Source: a sulfur-oxidizing endosymbiont of Gigantopelta aegis | GTDB lineage: Bacteria; Pseudomonadota; Gammaproteobacteria; GRL18 | Length of the DNA: 64,000 nt | Direction: 5' to 3' | Assembly: GCF_016097415.1 (NCBI RefSeq) | Contig: NZ_JAEHGE010000001.1 | Coordinates: 87,001-151,000, forward strand | Shown: piece after piece, positions 38,643 to 48,540 of the stretch | How the letters are laid out: every line of letters begins with the position of its first letter | Numbering within the stretch: position 1 is the first letter of the stretch | The notes under the pieces: model-generated | The model's input: only the letters and a program-made list of their open reading frames with translations | Told to the model about the DNA's origin: nothing | Database searches by the model: none | Translations under genes and position numbers: made by a program

Positions 38643-38912
38643 TTAACCAGAATGAAATTCTTGTTCAATTTTCTCTGATAAAAATATTTTTAATAATGAT
38701 TGATAGGGAATATCACGTTTATTAGCCAATAACTTCAGTTCATCTATCATAATTTCAGGCAATCTAATAGAAATTTTTTTGGTTGATGGTTTAAGGTTTG
38801 GTAAGATTGTTTTTTTTGATTTTGACCAATCAATATATTCTGTTGATTCAGAGCTAGCCCAAAACTCTCTTTCTTCATCTTCTGTTTTAAAATGTGGTAA
38901 TTTTTTGCTCAT
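38643..38912 (-). CDS. brnA: BrnA-type antitoxin
   Basis: 89 residues: LPHFKTEDEEREFWASSEST, YIDWSKSKK, then a ribbon-helix-helix region KKISIRLPEIMIDELKLLAN and IPYQSLLKIFLSEKI. Start overlaps the toxin stop by four bases (ATGA), the normal arrangement for BrnT-BrnA. Expected to bind BrnT and repress the operon. Confidence 0.85.
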   Translation of the reverse strand: MSKKLPHFKTEDEEREFWASSESTEYIDWSKSKKTILPNLKPSTKKISIRLPEIMIDELKLLANKRDIPYQSLLKIFLSEKIEQEFHSG

Positions 38913-39202
38913 TTTAGATATACCTCTTTTTCTTTTTTACTCATATCTCTTGCTGAAATAACACGAATTAATTCACCCCTAATAGTGCTAACAATAAATA
39001 AAAGTCGACCACTATCAGTTTGCCCTAAAGAGTAATAACGGATCTCAAGTTGTGAGTGTTTTTCATCATCACCAATAATGAGGGGTTGATTAAAAAAAAT
39101 TTGTTCACATTCAGACTTACTAACTTGGTGTGAAATCCAATTTTTTTCAGAATTTCCAGTATCCCATTGGAAACCAATACAATTTAATATTTTATGAGTC
39201 AT
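38909..39202 (-). CDS. brnT: BrnT-type toxin (ribonuclease)
   Basis: 97 residues: FQWDTGNSEKNWISHQVS, ECEQIFFNQPLIIGDDEKHS, EIRYYSLGQTDSGRLLFIV and RVISARDMSKKEKEVY, matching the BrnT fold (RelE-like RNase that stops translation). First gene of the BrnT-BrnA pair, intact. Confidence 0.88.
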   Translation of the reverse strand: MTHKILNCIGFQWDTGNSEKNWISHQVSKSECEQIFFNQPLIIGDDEKHSQLEIRYYSLGQTDSGRLLFIVSTIRGELIRVISARDMSKKEKEVYLK

Positions 39203-39276
39203 AGATAATGTATACCATGAAGGTATACAAAATTCAAGAATAAGGGTAAGAAATTAGGAATTTTACAAGCACAACG

Positions 39277-39390
39277 TTGAGATCATGGGAGCGTCTTTTT
39301 GCCTACCATACATCTCCTGGTTATGGAGACCAGTCTTGGCTAGACCAGTCTTGGCCACCCATGGCTAGACCAGTCTTGGCCACCCATGAT
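39277..39390. repeat. TCATCGG-type hairpin copy 3 plus 25-bp tandem repeats
   Basis: 39277-39320 is the third, more diverged hairpin copy (GATCATGGGAGCG / CCTACCATACATC). It is followed by three partial repeats of CCAGTCTTGG(CCACCCA) at about 39330, 39345 and 39370, the last of which is the left end of the transposase element. Confidence 0.65.
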
Positions 39391-40754
39391 CTAAACCCAG
39401 TGTAATACAAATAATAAGCTGAAACAAATGCTCATGGGATAGCATCACTTGAATATTGTACATTTATATTCTATACTTTCCATTCAGCTATCATCCCGAT
39501 TAAATGGAGTTAATCAAATGCCCACCCCAAGAAGCCAACAAATTAGCCTTTCAGATACCCCTTACTATCATTGCATCTCTCGCTGTGTCCGCAGAACATT
39601 CTTATGTGGTGTCGATACTGTCACCAATAAAGACTATAGCCATCGTAAACAATGGTTTGTTGAGCGACTCGCTTTACTCTCAAAAACCTTTGCCATTGAT
39701 GTTTGTGCCTACAGCATTATGTCCAACCATATACACGCCGTATTAAAAATCAATGCCTCACTCGCCCAAAGTTGGTCAGATGAAACCGTGATACAACACT
39801 GGCAACAACTTTGTTCAATTCCAGTATTGGTAGAACGCTACCTTAATGGTGAAAGCCATTCTGAGGCTGAACAAGACAAGGCTCGGGAAACCATTGCCGT
39901 CTTCAGAGACCGGTTAATGGATATCAGTTGGTTCATGCGTTGCCTCAATGAACACATTGCTCGCAGAGCCAATGCTGAAGATAAATGTACGGGCCGTTTC
40001 TGGGAAGGACGCTTTAAGAGTCAGGCATTGCTCGATGAGCAAGCCATTCTCAGCTGCATGGTCTATGTTGATTTAAATCCCATTAGAGCGGATATCAGCC
40101 AAACATTGGAAGACTCTGATTATACCTCTGTAAAACAGCGTATCGACTTAGTTAAAAAGACAAAAAGCATTAGCCAAAAAATAACGCAACAAAGCACAGC
40201 CACGATTAAGCTCGCCCCCTTTATCGGTAGCTAACTCAAAGACAAGGGTATTGCCTTTGATCTTAATGACTATCTGGAACTTGCAGAATGGACAGGGCGA
40301 ATAAAGAGAGATGATAAACGTGGCTATATCAAATCAGGCACTCCGGCTATATTGCAAAAATTACAACTCAATGAAGATGCTTGGCTAGAAACAGTCGATG
40401 GTTTTTCAAAGGGCTTTCATTCCTTTGTTGGCCCGGAAGAACAATTAAAATCCTTATGCCAGAAACAAAAACGGCATTGGGTGCGCGGTATTAATTTGTG
40501 TAGGAAATTATTTAAAATCGATTCTACCGTCCCCATCACGACTTAAACGTAACAGCTCACCAAAGCACACACCTTAGCAGAACAGTGCAGGCCTCCCCTT
40601 GTTCGTCATGCAGAGCAACTCATTCAATTAGCTACTTTTACTACCCATTCCCTACCCACTCCACTGAAAAACATTTAATTTTTGTAAATTCACATTTCGA
40701 GAAAAAATTTTTTTACAATTTAGCTTTGATATTGCTTTTTATTAGGTGGGTGGC
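39379..40754 (+). mobile_element. REP-associated transposase element, copy A
   Basis: About 1376 bp from GCCACCCA (39379-39386) to the complementary TGGGTGGC (40747-40754). Over 90% identical by eye to copy B at 41538-42916, including 140 bp of leader and 210 bp of tail. Both are in + orientation and enclose one gene. Confidence 0.8.
39518..40546 (+). pseudogene. REP-associated tyrosine transposase, nonsense mutant (copy A)
   Basis: Same protein as copy B up to IKLAPFIGS, where TAA (40232-40234) replaces TCA. The frame then stays open with ILQKLQLNEDAWLETVDGFS to the normal end. HUH motif is SNHIHAVL and the tyrosine motif YVDLNPIRAD, so the catalytic domain is present but about 100 C-terminal residues are cut off. 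Confidence 0.85.
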
Positions 40755-40776
40755 TATAAAGGTGTTCCATAAAGAC

Positions 40777-41463
40777 TTAACGCACTTGGCCCCGCTTAAC
40801 TGTATAAACAACGATACGCCTGAATGGGATCAAACTGGATTTAACTATTCTTTCCGTCCCATTTTTTTCGACAACATATTTTAAGTCTCGTGTGTTGTAG
40901 TTGACGCCTTTGATCTCTATAGTCTCACTTCCTCTGAGGTAGATGACATCTTCACATTCTTCATCAAGTTCTGCCAAGATATCGGTCATAGCTTGCCTTT
41001 CGTATTCTTGAACTTCTTTAAGAATATTTCTCCATGTTATGTTCGGAAGACCTCCCTTACTGCGCTCAATATTAATTATTTCCAATTTCCCTCGAGCAAA
41101 AAAATAGATGAGACCAGAGGCGAAAAATATCAGTATGGCAGAAGTAACAAAGGCCCAACTGGCGAAGGTTAGACCCAAAAAGGTCGCTGGCGCGAGGCCA
41201 AGGCTTTGAGCTAATCCGGACAACCCTACAGCAGTAAGTCCAGTACCTACCGCTGTGCCTGCAGATGATAATGTCCCTCCAAGAGCGGCATATACACCAG
41301 CAGCTGAAGTAATACCAAGACCTGATAAAAGCCCAGCATTACCGGCAATGAAAGCTCCAACCCAAGTAGCGGAAAGCGTACTAGCAATATAACCGCCCGT
41401 AGCAGTTGATGCGATCCATGCACCTGAAGAGTGCAGAAGCGGTATGGCAATAAAAGGCAGCAT
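40777..41463 (-). CDS. Unknown glycine-rich membrane protein between two transposase copies
   Basis: 228 residues from ATG 41463, with AAGGAAT upstream. The first about 100 residues are Gly/Ala/Ser/Thr-rich and hydrophobic with small-residue spacing of glycine-zipper type (GLLSGLGITSAAGVYAALGG). One strong transmembrane helix follows (AFVTSAILIFFASGLIYFFA), then a charged cytoplasmic-type domain with ILKEVQEYERQAMTDILAEL and a basic end. I do not recognise the family. It is the only gene enclosed by copies A and B, in the opposite orientation to them. Confidence 0.75.
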   Translation of the reverse strand: MLPFIAIPLLHSSGAWIASTATGGYIASTLSATWVGAFIAGNAGLLSGLGITSAAGVYAALGGTLSSAGTAVGTGLTAVGLSGLAQSLGLAPATFLGLTFASWAFVTSAILIFFASGLIYFFARGKLEIINIERSKGGLPNITWRNILKEVQEYERQAMTDILAELDEECEDVIYLRGSETIEIKGVNYNTRDLKYVVEKNGTERIVKSSLIPFRRIVVYTVKRGQVR

Positions 41464-41537
41464 AGTTATTCCTTACGTTTGTTATGAATATTTTCCAGCT
41501 CAATAAAAGAGGCTAGTGAGAGATGGAGCCAGTCTTG

Positions 41538-42916
41538 GCCACCCATGATCTAAACCCAGTGTAATACAAATAATAAGCTGAAACAAATACTCATGGGATA
41601 GCATCACTTGAATATTGTACATTTATATTCTATACTCTCCATTCAGCTATCATCCCGATTAAATGGAGTTAATCAAATGCCCACCCCAAGAAGCCAACAA
41701 ATCAGTCTTTCAGATACCCCTTACTACCATTGCATCTCTCGCTGTGTCCGCAGAACGTTCTTATGTGGTATCGATAGCGTCACCAACAAAGATTACAGTT
41801 ACCGTAAACAATGGTTCATTGAACGACTGGCCTTACTATCAAAAACCTTTGCCATTGACGTCTGCGCCTACGCTATTATGTCCAATCACCTGCACACAGT
41901 ATTGAAAATCAACGCCTCACTTGCCCAAAGTTGGTCAGATGAAACTGTGGTACAACACTGGCAACAACTTTGCTCAATTCCTGTATTGGTAGAACGCTAC
42001 CTTAATGGTGAATGCCATTCTAAGGCTGAGAAAAATAGGGCACAAGAAACCATTGCCATCTTCAGAGACCGGTTAATGGATATCAGTTGGTTCATGCGTT
42101 GCCTCAATGAACACATTGCTCGCAGAGCCAATGCTGAAGATAAATGTACAGGTCGTTTTTGGGAAGGACGCTTTAAGAGCCAGGCATTGCTTGATGAGCA
42201 AGCCATTCTTAGCTGCATGGTCTATGTTGATTTAAATCCCATTAGAGCGGATATCAGCCAAACATTAGAAGGCTCTGAATATACTTCAGTAAAACAGCGT
42301 ATCGACTCAATTAAAAAGACAACAAGCATTAGCCAAAAAATAACGCAACAAAGCACAGCCACGATTAAGCTCGCTCCCTTTATCGGTAGCTCACTTAAAA
42401 ACAAGGGCATTGCCTTTGACCTTAACGACTATCTGGAACTTACAGAATGGACAGGGCGAATAAAGAGAGATGATAAACGTGGCTATATAAAATCGGGCAC
42501 TCCCGCTATATTACAAAAATTACAACTCAATGAAGATGCTTGGCTAGAAACAGTCGATGGTTTTTCAAAAGGCTTTCATTCCTTTGTTGGCCCAGAGAAA
42601 CAATTAAAATCATTATGCTTAAAACAAAAACGGCATTGGGTGCGCGGTATTAATTTGTGCAGGAGATTATTTAAAATCAATTCTGCCGTCCCTGTCACGA
42701 CTTAAACATAACAGCCTACCAAAAAGCACCACACCTTAGCAGAACAGTGCAGGCCTCCCCTTGTTCGTCATGCAGAGCAACCCATTCAATTAGCTACTTT
42801 TACTACCCATTCCCTGCCCACTCCACTGAAAAACATTCAATTTTTGTAAATTCACATTTCGAGAAGAAATTTTTTTACAATTTAGCTTTGATATTGCTTT
42901 TTATTAGGTGGGTGGC
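41538..42916 (+). mobile_element. REP-associated transposase element, copy B
   Basis: About 1379 bp between GCCACCCA (41538-41545) and TGGGTGGC (42909-42916). Has an intact transposase gene. Its right end abuts a K+ channel fragment, whose 5' part is lost. Confidence 0.8.
41677..42705 (+). CDS. REP-associated tyrosine transposase (IS200/IS605-like Y1 domain)
   Basis: 342 residues from ATG 41677, preceded by GGAG; the frame to 41608 upstream is leader. HUH nuclease motif SNHLHTVL, catalytic tyrosine in YVDLNPIRAD, and the typical N-terminus TPYYHCISRCVRRTFL. These enzymes cut single-stranded DNA at palindromic REP sequences. The long C-terminal extension (about 150 residues after the Y1 domain) is common in the larger RAYT subgroup. 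Likely the source of the other, defective copies. Confidence 0.92.
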   Translation: MPTPRSQQISLSDTPYYHCISRCVRRTFLCGIDSVTNKDYSYRKQWFIERLALLSKTFAIDVCAYAIMSNHLHTVLKINASLAQSWSDETVVQHWQQLCSIPVLVERYLNGECHSKAEKNRAQETIAIFRDRLMDISWFMRCLNEHIARRANAEDKCTGRFWEGRFKSQALLDEQAILSCMVYVDLNPIRADISQTLEGSEYTSVKQRIDSIKKTTSISQKITQQSTATIKLAPFIGSSLKNKGIAFDLNDYLELTEWTGRIKRDDKRGYIKSGTPAILQKLQLNEDAWLETVDGFSKGFHSFVGPEKQLKSLCLKQKRHWVRGINLCRRLFKINSAVPVTT

Positions 42917-42951
42917 AATAAATACTTTGAGCTAACTGAAGCTTATTGTGA

Positions 42952-43224
42952 ACGTGGGTTTTAATTGACGTTTACGAGAATGAAGTCCAGCCAGAGGCAT
43001 TCAAATCTATCTTCCACAGTTTATGGTGGGCTGTATCTACTTTAACAACAGTTGGTTACGGTGACGTTTATCCCATAACTGTTGGAGGAAAAATATTTAC
43101 TTTTTTTATCTTAATGATTGGTCTAGGAATTGTTGCAGTGCCTGCAGGGATATTATCATCTTCTTTGTCTCAAGCGAAAAGGAATGATATCAATAACAAC
43201 ATAACAAAAAATGAGGAAAAGTAA
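42952..43224 (+). pseudogene. Voltage-gated-type K+ channel, C-terminal fragment
   Basis: Open frame without a start codon: VYENEVQPEAFKSIFHSLWW, then STLTTVGYGDVYPITVGG (pore helix and TVGYGD selectivity filter) and IFTFFILMIGLGIVAVPAGI (last transmembrane helix). The voltage-sensor half is missing; the upstream junction is the end of transposase copy B. Confidence 0.85.
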
Positions 43225-43496
43225 TATTCCTGAATTTATAATTAAAGGAAAAGAGCTGGTCGAAAAAGCAAGCAATCATCACTAAATGGAATATTTAACT
43301 AATTTTTTTCCGTTGGAGTCAAGTCTATACTCGATTAATCAGCAAAACTCGGTGAAGTAACTTATTCTTATGAATTAAGCTGAAAACAGCATTTTTTGTT
43401 TGCCTGATGCTTTTTAAAAATTTTTTTGTTCTTTCTTTCTAAATAGCAGGCACGGGAGATGCTGCGTTTAATCGACGCATTTTCCCTAAAATAGGT
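43225..43496. other. Non-coding stretch after the channel fragment
   Basis: No gene seen. A short GCTG/CAGC stem followed by six T residues (43379-43397) could end transcription of the channel gene. Confidence 0.35.
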
Positions 43497-44691
43497 TTAT
43501 TTTCTTATTTTTACAGGTCTCATCTCCTCATAATCGTCTCTGTACAATAAAAAATCCATTAAATGTTCCCAGGAGTCCATCACAAAAAAGGTAATAACCC
43601 CTCTGAACTTTTCCCACATTAATTTTTTAGAGCCAAACTTTTTACGACAAGCTTGATAAGTCCCATCGGTTAATTCAAAAATTTGATGGAAATAAAAAGC
43701 CAGCAAGGTTAACAGATACATATTAAAGCTCAGGTGCTTCTTCCCATGACCATAATTATGCTCAATGTGATAGCCTTGGTTCTTTAATGTGTTGAAACAT
43801 TCGTTTTCTATTTTCCAACGACATCGACCCGCCTGGGTCATTGTTTGAATATTATGTTCACTGATCTTTATGTCGGTGACCCAGCTATTTCGGTAGATAA
43901 TTTTCCCTGCGGTATTGGTGAGGGTATATTCAAAAAAGTTAACTTCAATGGCATTTTTTCGCCATGTAAAGGGACATTATTTTTCCATCGATAATGATGT
44001 TGGTGCCCTTTTTCGTCAATCCAGTCCATTGATGGGAGTTCAGAAAATGCTTCAAGCCATTCAAATAAATATGTGTGATCACCAGGTTTGGCAACCAATA
44101 AATAATGCATCATTTCTTCAATTACATCTTCTATCATAGGTTGATGTGACATCAAACCATCACCACAAACCATAAATCCTTGTCTTGGATGTGCTTTTTT
44201 AGATTGGCTATAAAACGTTTGGCTGCATTACTTTCACAATCCTGTTTTTTTGTACCATCCGTATTTTGTATTGCTTCAGGCATGACAGGGAGCACTTGTT
44301 TTTTATCGGGGTGCATAATGGCACCTTGTAAAACAGCATGACTGTAGGTTATTTCACCCGTTCTATGTTCTTTATGAAGACAACAGTCACAATGGATTTG
44401 CTTAGAGGAATAATATTGCGTGCCATCAATAACACAAAGCAATGTGTTGGGTAATATGGCATACTCTTCAAGATGCTTATGTCGTCTGAGTCGTTCAAAT
44501 AAATCTTTAAATGCAGGTGCAAATGTTTTAGAGGGTATGAGATCCAAAATATCTCTTAGTTGACTATTTTTAGAAATTTTTTCAACATTAAAAAGAGTGC
44601 GTAAATTATTTTGATTCTGTTCCTCTTCCATCTGTTTCTGAAATTCACTTAAAGAGGATCTTGAAAATACATGCAGGCAAAAGCACTCATA
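43497..44691 (-). pseudogene. IS4-like DDE transposase, truncated and frameshifted
   Basis: Three frames in order encode one protein: CVIDGTQYYSSKQIHCDCCL and KQVLPVMPEAIQNTDGTKKQ; then MVCGDGLMSHQPMIEDVIEE; then MTQAGRCRWKIENECFNTLK and YHIEHNYGHGKKHLSFNMYL. The WKIENECFNTLK motif carries the catalytic Glu of IS4-type transposases. Two frameshifts (about 44160 and 43870) and loss of the N-terminus by IS3 copy 2. Confidence 0.8.
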
Positions 44692-44757
44692 TAATGTGGC
44701 TATACTTAACCGGACACACAACTTAAAATAACTAAAAGATAAAAAGTGTGACCTAAA

Positions 44758-45080
44758 ATGAATGATCAAACAAAAAAAACCCGAATAAAAGCTATACATC
44801 AGAATTTAAAGAATCAGCTGTCAAATTAGCTAATGAGACGGATCAACCCGTTTCTCAGACTGCCAGGGAGCTAGGTGTTAATGTAAATACTCTACATACC
44901 TGGATCAGTAAATATTCCAAACCGGTGAAGACGGTAGCCAATAGAAGTGATGAACACATTTATGATGAAGTAAAACGTCTGAAAAAAGAATTGGCAAAAG
45001 TGATTCAGGAGCGTGATTTATTAAAAAGGCCACAGCGTACTTTGCAAGGGAAACTTTGTGAAGTACGCATGGATAACTGA
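44758..45080 (+). pseudogene. IS3 OrfA (copy 2), frameshifted
   Basis: Same as the other OrfA copies, but the run after MNDQT has eight A and three C instead of seven A and two C, shifting the frame from codon 5. Confidence 0.85.
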
Positions 45081-45920
45081 TCAGGCTAAAGATTACCCGG
45101 TAACGATTCTGTGCCGTTTTATGGATGTTTCCCGTAGTTGCTATTATGATTGGGTTAGCTCTCCTAAAACGGATAGAGAGAAAGAAAATGAAGCGCTTAC
45201 TGAGCAGCTAAAAAACTGTTTGAAGACAGTCGCAAGACTTATGGAACCCGTCGTCTTAAAAGAAAACTGGCTGAAAAAGGCGTTCATATAAGCCGCCGGA
45301 GAATTGGTCGATTAATGAAAAAAGCCGGTTTGTTTTGTAAAACGAAGAGACGCTTTAAAGCGACGACTAATTCCAAGCATAATAAGCGTATATCTCCAAA
45401 TTTACTGGAAAGAGAGTTTACTGTCTCTCAACCTGATCGCTACTATGTGGGTGATATTACCTATATTGCCACCAAGGAAGGCTGGTTATATTTAGCGGTT
45501 GTCATTGACTTATTCTCTAGGCAAATTGTTGGCTGGTCGATGGATGAGCGAATGAAAGCCAAGCTAGTCAATGATGCTTTACTGATGGCCATATGGAAGC
45601 GTAAACCAATGGATGGATTGCTTTGGCATACTGACCGAGGTAGCCAATATGCATCTGATAGTCATAGAAAAATATTGTCGGATCATAACATAATTCAGTC
45701 TATGAGCCGCAAAGGAAATTGCTGGGACAATGCTGTATCAGAGAGCTTCTTTCATAGTTTGAAAACTGAATTGACGCACCATTGTCGATTCAAAACCAGA
45801 GTAGAAGCAAAGCAGGCAATATTTGAATATATTGAGGTATTTTATAATCGGGAGCGACTTCATTCGGCTAATGATTATTTGTCACCAGTCGATTATGAAA
45901 TACAGCAGGAAATAGCTTAA
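45058..45920 (+). pseudogene. IS3 OrfB (copy 2), split
   Basis: Begins [20 protein letters not shown], but the short A-run (CTAAAAAACTG) is not compensated, so the frame ends at about 45291. The catalytic domain continues as a separate frame from 45315 with all three DDE motifs. Confidence 0.88.
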
Positions 45921-46212
45921 ATCGATTGATTGAAGAGGGGTAAAAGGCGACATAAATGCCGCCCATTACCGTTGACGGCCATCGGCTCCTCAGCCTGTGC
46001 CGTGAAGATATTGTAACAGGATCATTACCGTTGTGAAAATACCTTGGGTGAATGGAACGGCTCTATCGTTCCAGAGGGCAAAGCCCTTTCTCTTCATCTG
46101 TTTAAAGTTAACATGAGAAACTAAAATGATAGGAAATACAAAATGACAAAAATCACTTGAAACAGCCAAAAAAAATATTTAGAAAACTGTCCGGAAAAGT
46201 GTTGACACATCA

Positions 46213-46305
46213 CAATGGCTTTATCTGACTACGCTGACTCAAGAGTTTATTATGTGCACTTTCAGCGTGGTTTCAAAAAGCGTGGCCGCCCTATAAATAT
46301 TTATT
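46213..46305 (-). repeat. Fragment of the GTAGGGTGGGCA MITE
   Basis: Matches the reverse complement of 16442-16613 from ATGGCTTTATCTG through ACTTTCAGCGTGG to CCGCCCTA with some 15% differences. Its left part is missing at the IS3 copy 2 end. The rest of 46306-46351 shows nothing. Confidence 0.65.
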
Positions 46306-46417
46306 GGACAGACTTTTTAAATGCTTTTATGCTATATTGTAGTTCCTGAATTAATGTGGCTATACTTAACCGGACACACAACTTAAAATAACTAAAAGAT
46401 AAAAAGTGTGACCTAAA

Positions 46418-46741
46418 ATGAATGATCAAACAAAAAAAACCGAATAAAAGCTATACATCAGAATTTAAAGAATCAGCTGTCAAATTAGCTAATGAGACGG
46501 ATCAACCCGTTTCTCAGACTGCCAGGGAGCTAGGTGTTAATGTAAATACTCTACTACATACTGGATCAGTAAATATTCCAAACCGGTGAAGACGGTAGCC
46601 AATAGAAGTGATGAACACATTTATGATGAAGTAAAACGTCTGAAAAAAGAATTGGCAAAAGTGATTCAGGAGCGTGATTTATTAAAAAGGCCACAGCGTA
46701 CTTTGCAAGGGAAACTTTGTGAAGTACGCATGGATAACTGA
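46418..46741 (+). pseudogene. IS3 OrfA (copy 3), frameshifted
   Basis: Eight A instead of seven after MNDQT, and an altered CTACTACATACTGG segment near 46550. Otherwise as copy 1. Confidence 0.85.
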
Positions 46742-47582
46742 TCAGGCTAAAGATTACCCGGTAACGATTCTGTGCCGTTTTATGGATGTTTCCCGTAGTT
46801 GCTATTATGATTGGGTTAGCTCTCCTAAAACGGATAGAGAGAAAGAAAATGAAGCGCTTACTGAGCAGCTAAAAAACTGTTTGAAGACAGTCGCAAGACT
46901 TATGGAACCCGTCGTCTTAAAAGAAAACTGGCTGAAAAAAGGCGTTCATATAAGCCGCCGGAGAATTGGTCGATTAATGAAAAAAGCCGGTTTGTTTTGT
47001 AAAACGAAGAGACGCTTTAAAGCGACGACTAATTCCAAGCATAATAAGCGTATATCTCCAAATTTACTGGAAAGAGAGTTTACTGTCTCTCAACCTGATC
47101 GCTACTATGTGGGTGATATTACCTATATTGCCACCAAGGAAGGCTGGTTATATTTAGCGGTTGTCATTGACTTATTCTCTAGGCAAATTGTTGGCTGGTC
47201 GATGGATGAGCGAATGAAAGCCAAGCTAGTCAATGATGCTTTACTGATGGCCATATGGAAGCGTAAACCAATGGATGGATTGCTTTGGCATACTGACCGA
47301 GGTAGCCAATATGCCTCTGATAGTCATAGAAAAATATTGTCGGATCATAACATAATTCAGTCTATGAGCCGCAAAGGAAATTGCTGGGACAATGCTGTAT
47401 CAGAGAGCTTCTTTCATAGTTTGAAAACTGAATTGACGCACCATTGTCGATTCAAAACCAGAGTAGAAGCAAAGCAGGCAATATTTGAATATATTGAGGT
47501 ATTTTATAATCGGGAGCGACTTCATTCGGCTAATGATTATTTGTCACCAGTCGATTATGAAATACAGCAGGAAATAGCTTAA
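46719..47582 (+). CDS. IS3 OrfB transposase (copy 3)
   Basis: 287 residues, open throughout. As in copies 1 and 4 the segment [12 protein letters not shown] is out of the canonical frame; here the compensation is an extra A in the GCTGAAAAAAGGC run rather than at CTTAAAA, so the altered stretch is longer ([11 protein letters not shown]). DDE residues as in copy 1. Activity doubtful. Confidence 0.82.
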   Translation: MKYAWITDQAKDYPVTILCRFMDVSRSCYYDWVSSPKTDREKENEALTEQLKNCLKTVARLMEPVVLKENWLKKGVHISRRRIGRLMKKAGLFCKTKRRFKATTNSKHNKRISPNLLEREFTVSQPDRYYVGDITYIATKEGWLYLAVVIDLFSRQIVGWSMDERMKAKLVNDALLMAIWKRKPMDGLLWHTDRGSQYASDSHRKILSDHNIIQSMSRKGNCWDNAVSESFFHSLKTELTHHCRFKTRVEAKQAIFEYIEVFYNRERLHSANDYLSPVDYEIQQEIA

Positions 47583-47899
47583 ATCGATTGATTGAAGAGG
47601 GGTAAAAGGCGACATAAATGCCGCCCATTACCGTTGACGGCCATCGACTCCTCAGCCTGTGCCGTGAAGATATTGTAACAGGATCATTACCGTTGTGAAA
47701 ATACCTTGGGTGAATGGAACGGCTCTATCGTTCCAGAGGGCAAAGCCCTTTCTCTTCATCTGTTTAAAGTTAACATGAGAAACTAAAATGATAGGAAATA
47801 CAAAATGACAAAAATCACTTGAAACAGCCAAAAAAATATTTAGAAAACTGTCCGGAAAAGTGTTGACACATCACTATATAAAACTTTACCTAATGAATT

Positions 47900-48085
47900 T
47901 TATAAACCTTTAGAAAATTCATTAGCCTTGTCGGATAAGTCAGCAATATCCATATCTTCAAATAGATCTTTTCTCCATTTAGTACAGTCAAATTTTTCAC
48001 GGTTTATCAGCATAATAAATCGTTCCATCTCAACAATTCCCAAATTTTCTTTTAACCTAGAAACCTTTTTACTTTGTAGCATCAT
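47900..48085 (-). CDS. Small hypothetical protein (61 aa), possible antitoxin-type
   Basis: MLQSKKVSRLKENLGIVEME, RFIMLINREKFDCTKWRKDL and FEDMDIADLSDKANEF. Small proteins of this pattern (ERFIxLINREKFDYTKWRKDLF) are frequent next to toxin-antitoxin and mobile loci; function not known to me. It lies beside IS3 copy 3 and 36 bp from a MITE. Confidence 0.6.
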   Translation of the reverse strand: MMLQSKKVSRLKENLGIVEMERFIMLINREKFDCTKWRKDLFEDMDIADLSDKANEFSKGL

Positions 48086-48120
48086 TTATTGTGGTTAAAA
48101 ATTCAGGTATTGGCCTCATG

Positions 48121-48237
48121 TATACCCGTGATACTTGGAAATGCACCCCAAGGGCACACTCTGGGCGTATAAGTACTACATGATTGAGACTTTTAGTTAA
48201 AACAACGAAGTCTGCATTTCCAAGTATCATGGGTATA
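48121..48237. repeat. 117-bp MITE with TATACCC ends
   Basis: 25-bp terminal inverted repeats with one mismatch: 48121-48145 (TATACCCGTGATACTTGG...) and 48213-48237 (...CCAAGTATCATGGGTATA). No coding content. Deleted relative at 15194-15249. Confidence 0.88.
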
Positions 48238-48270
48238 GATTGCTCAGGCTCAATAATAAGTGATAAGCAA

Positions 48271-48537
48271 TCAGTGCTTTTCTGTTAACTGACCGGTAAT
48301 GTACTTATGTAAAATAGAGTTGATCAATGTCTGATAAGGCATACCTTCGGATAAGGCTTTTGCTTTAAAACGTTCAATATCGCTTTCTAAGACTTTAATA
48401 TTAATGGCTTTTCTTTTGCTGTATTTCGCTTTAGCCGCTGATTTTAATTGCTGAGTTTTTTGTTCAAGGTGATCGACACTTTGGGGTTTATCTGATTCAA
48501 TGTAATCAACAATGGCAAGTTCATCTTTGGTATACAT
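48271..48537 (-). CDS. BrnA/CopG-like antitoxin
   Basis: 88 residues: N-terminal KDELAIVDYIESDKPQSV, then KRKAINIKVLESDIERFKAK and EGMPYQTLINSILHKYITGQ, a ribbon-helix-helix-like segment with the GxPYQTLIxS motif of CopG/BrnA-type antitoxins. Three bases after the toxin gene on the same strand. Intact. Confidence 0.78.
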   Translation of the reverse strand: MYTKDELAIVDYIESDKPQSVDHLEQKTQQLKSAAKAKYSKRKAINIKVLESDIERFKAKALSEGMPYQTLINSILHKYITGQLTEKH

Positions 48538-48540
48538 ATC

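Larger units (their letters stand above)
44692..46212 (+). mobile_element. IS3-family element, copy 2
   Basis: 1521 bp, ends TAATGTGGC and ACACATCA as in copy 1. No target duplication: left flank is the IS4-like transposase, right flank a MITE fragment, so the flanks have been rearranged. Confidence 0.93.
46352..47873 (+). mobile_element. IS3-family element, copy 3
   Basis: 1522 bp, same ends as the other copies and only 139 bp after copy 2. No target duplication. Flanks: MITE fragment left, small hypothetical gene right. Confidence 0.93.

Noticed and set aside
44692-47873. Composite transposon made of IS3 copies 2 and 3
   Set aside because: Only 139 bp of MITE debris lies between them, there is no cargo gene and no outer target duplication.
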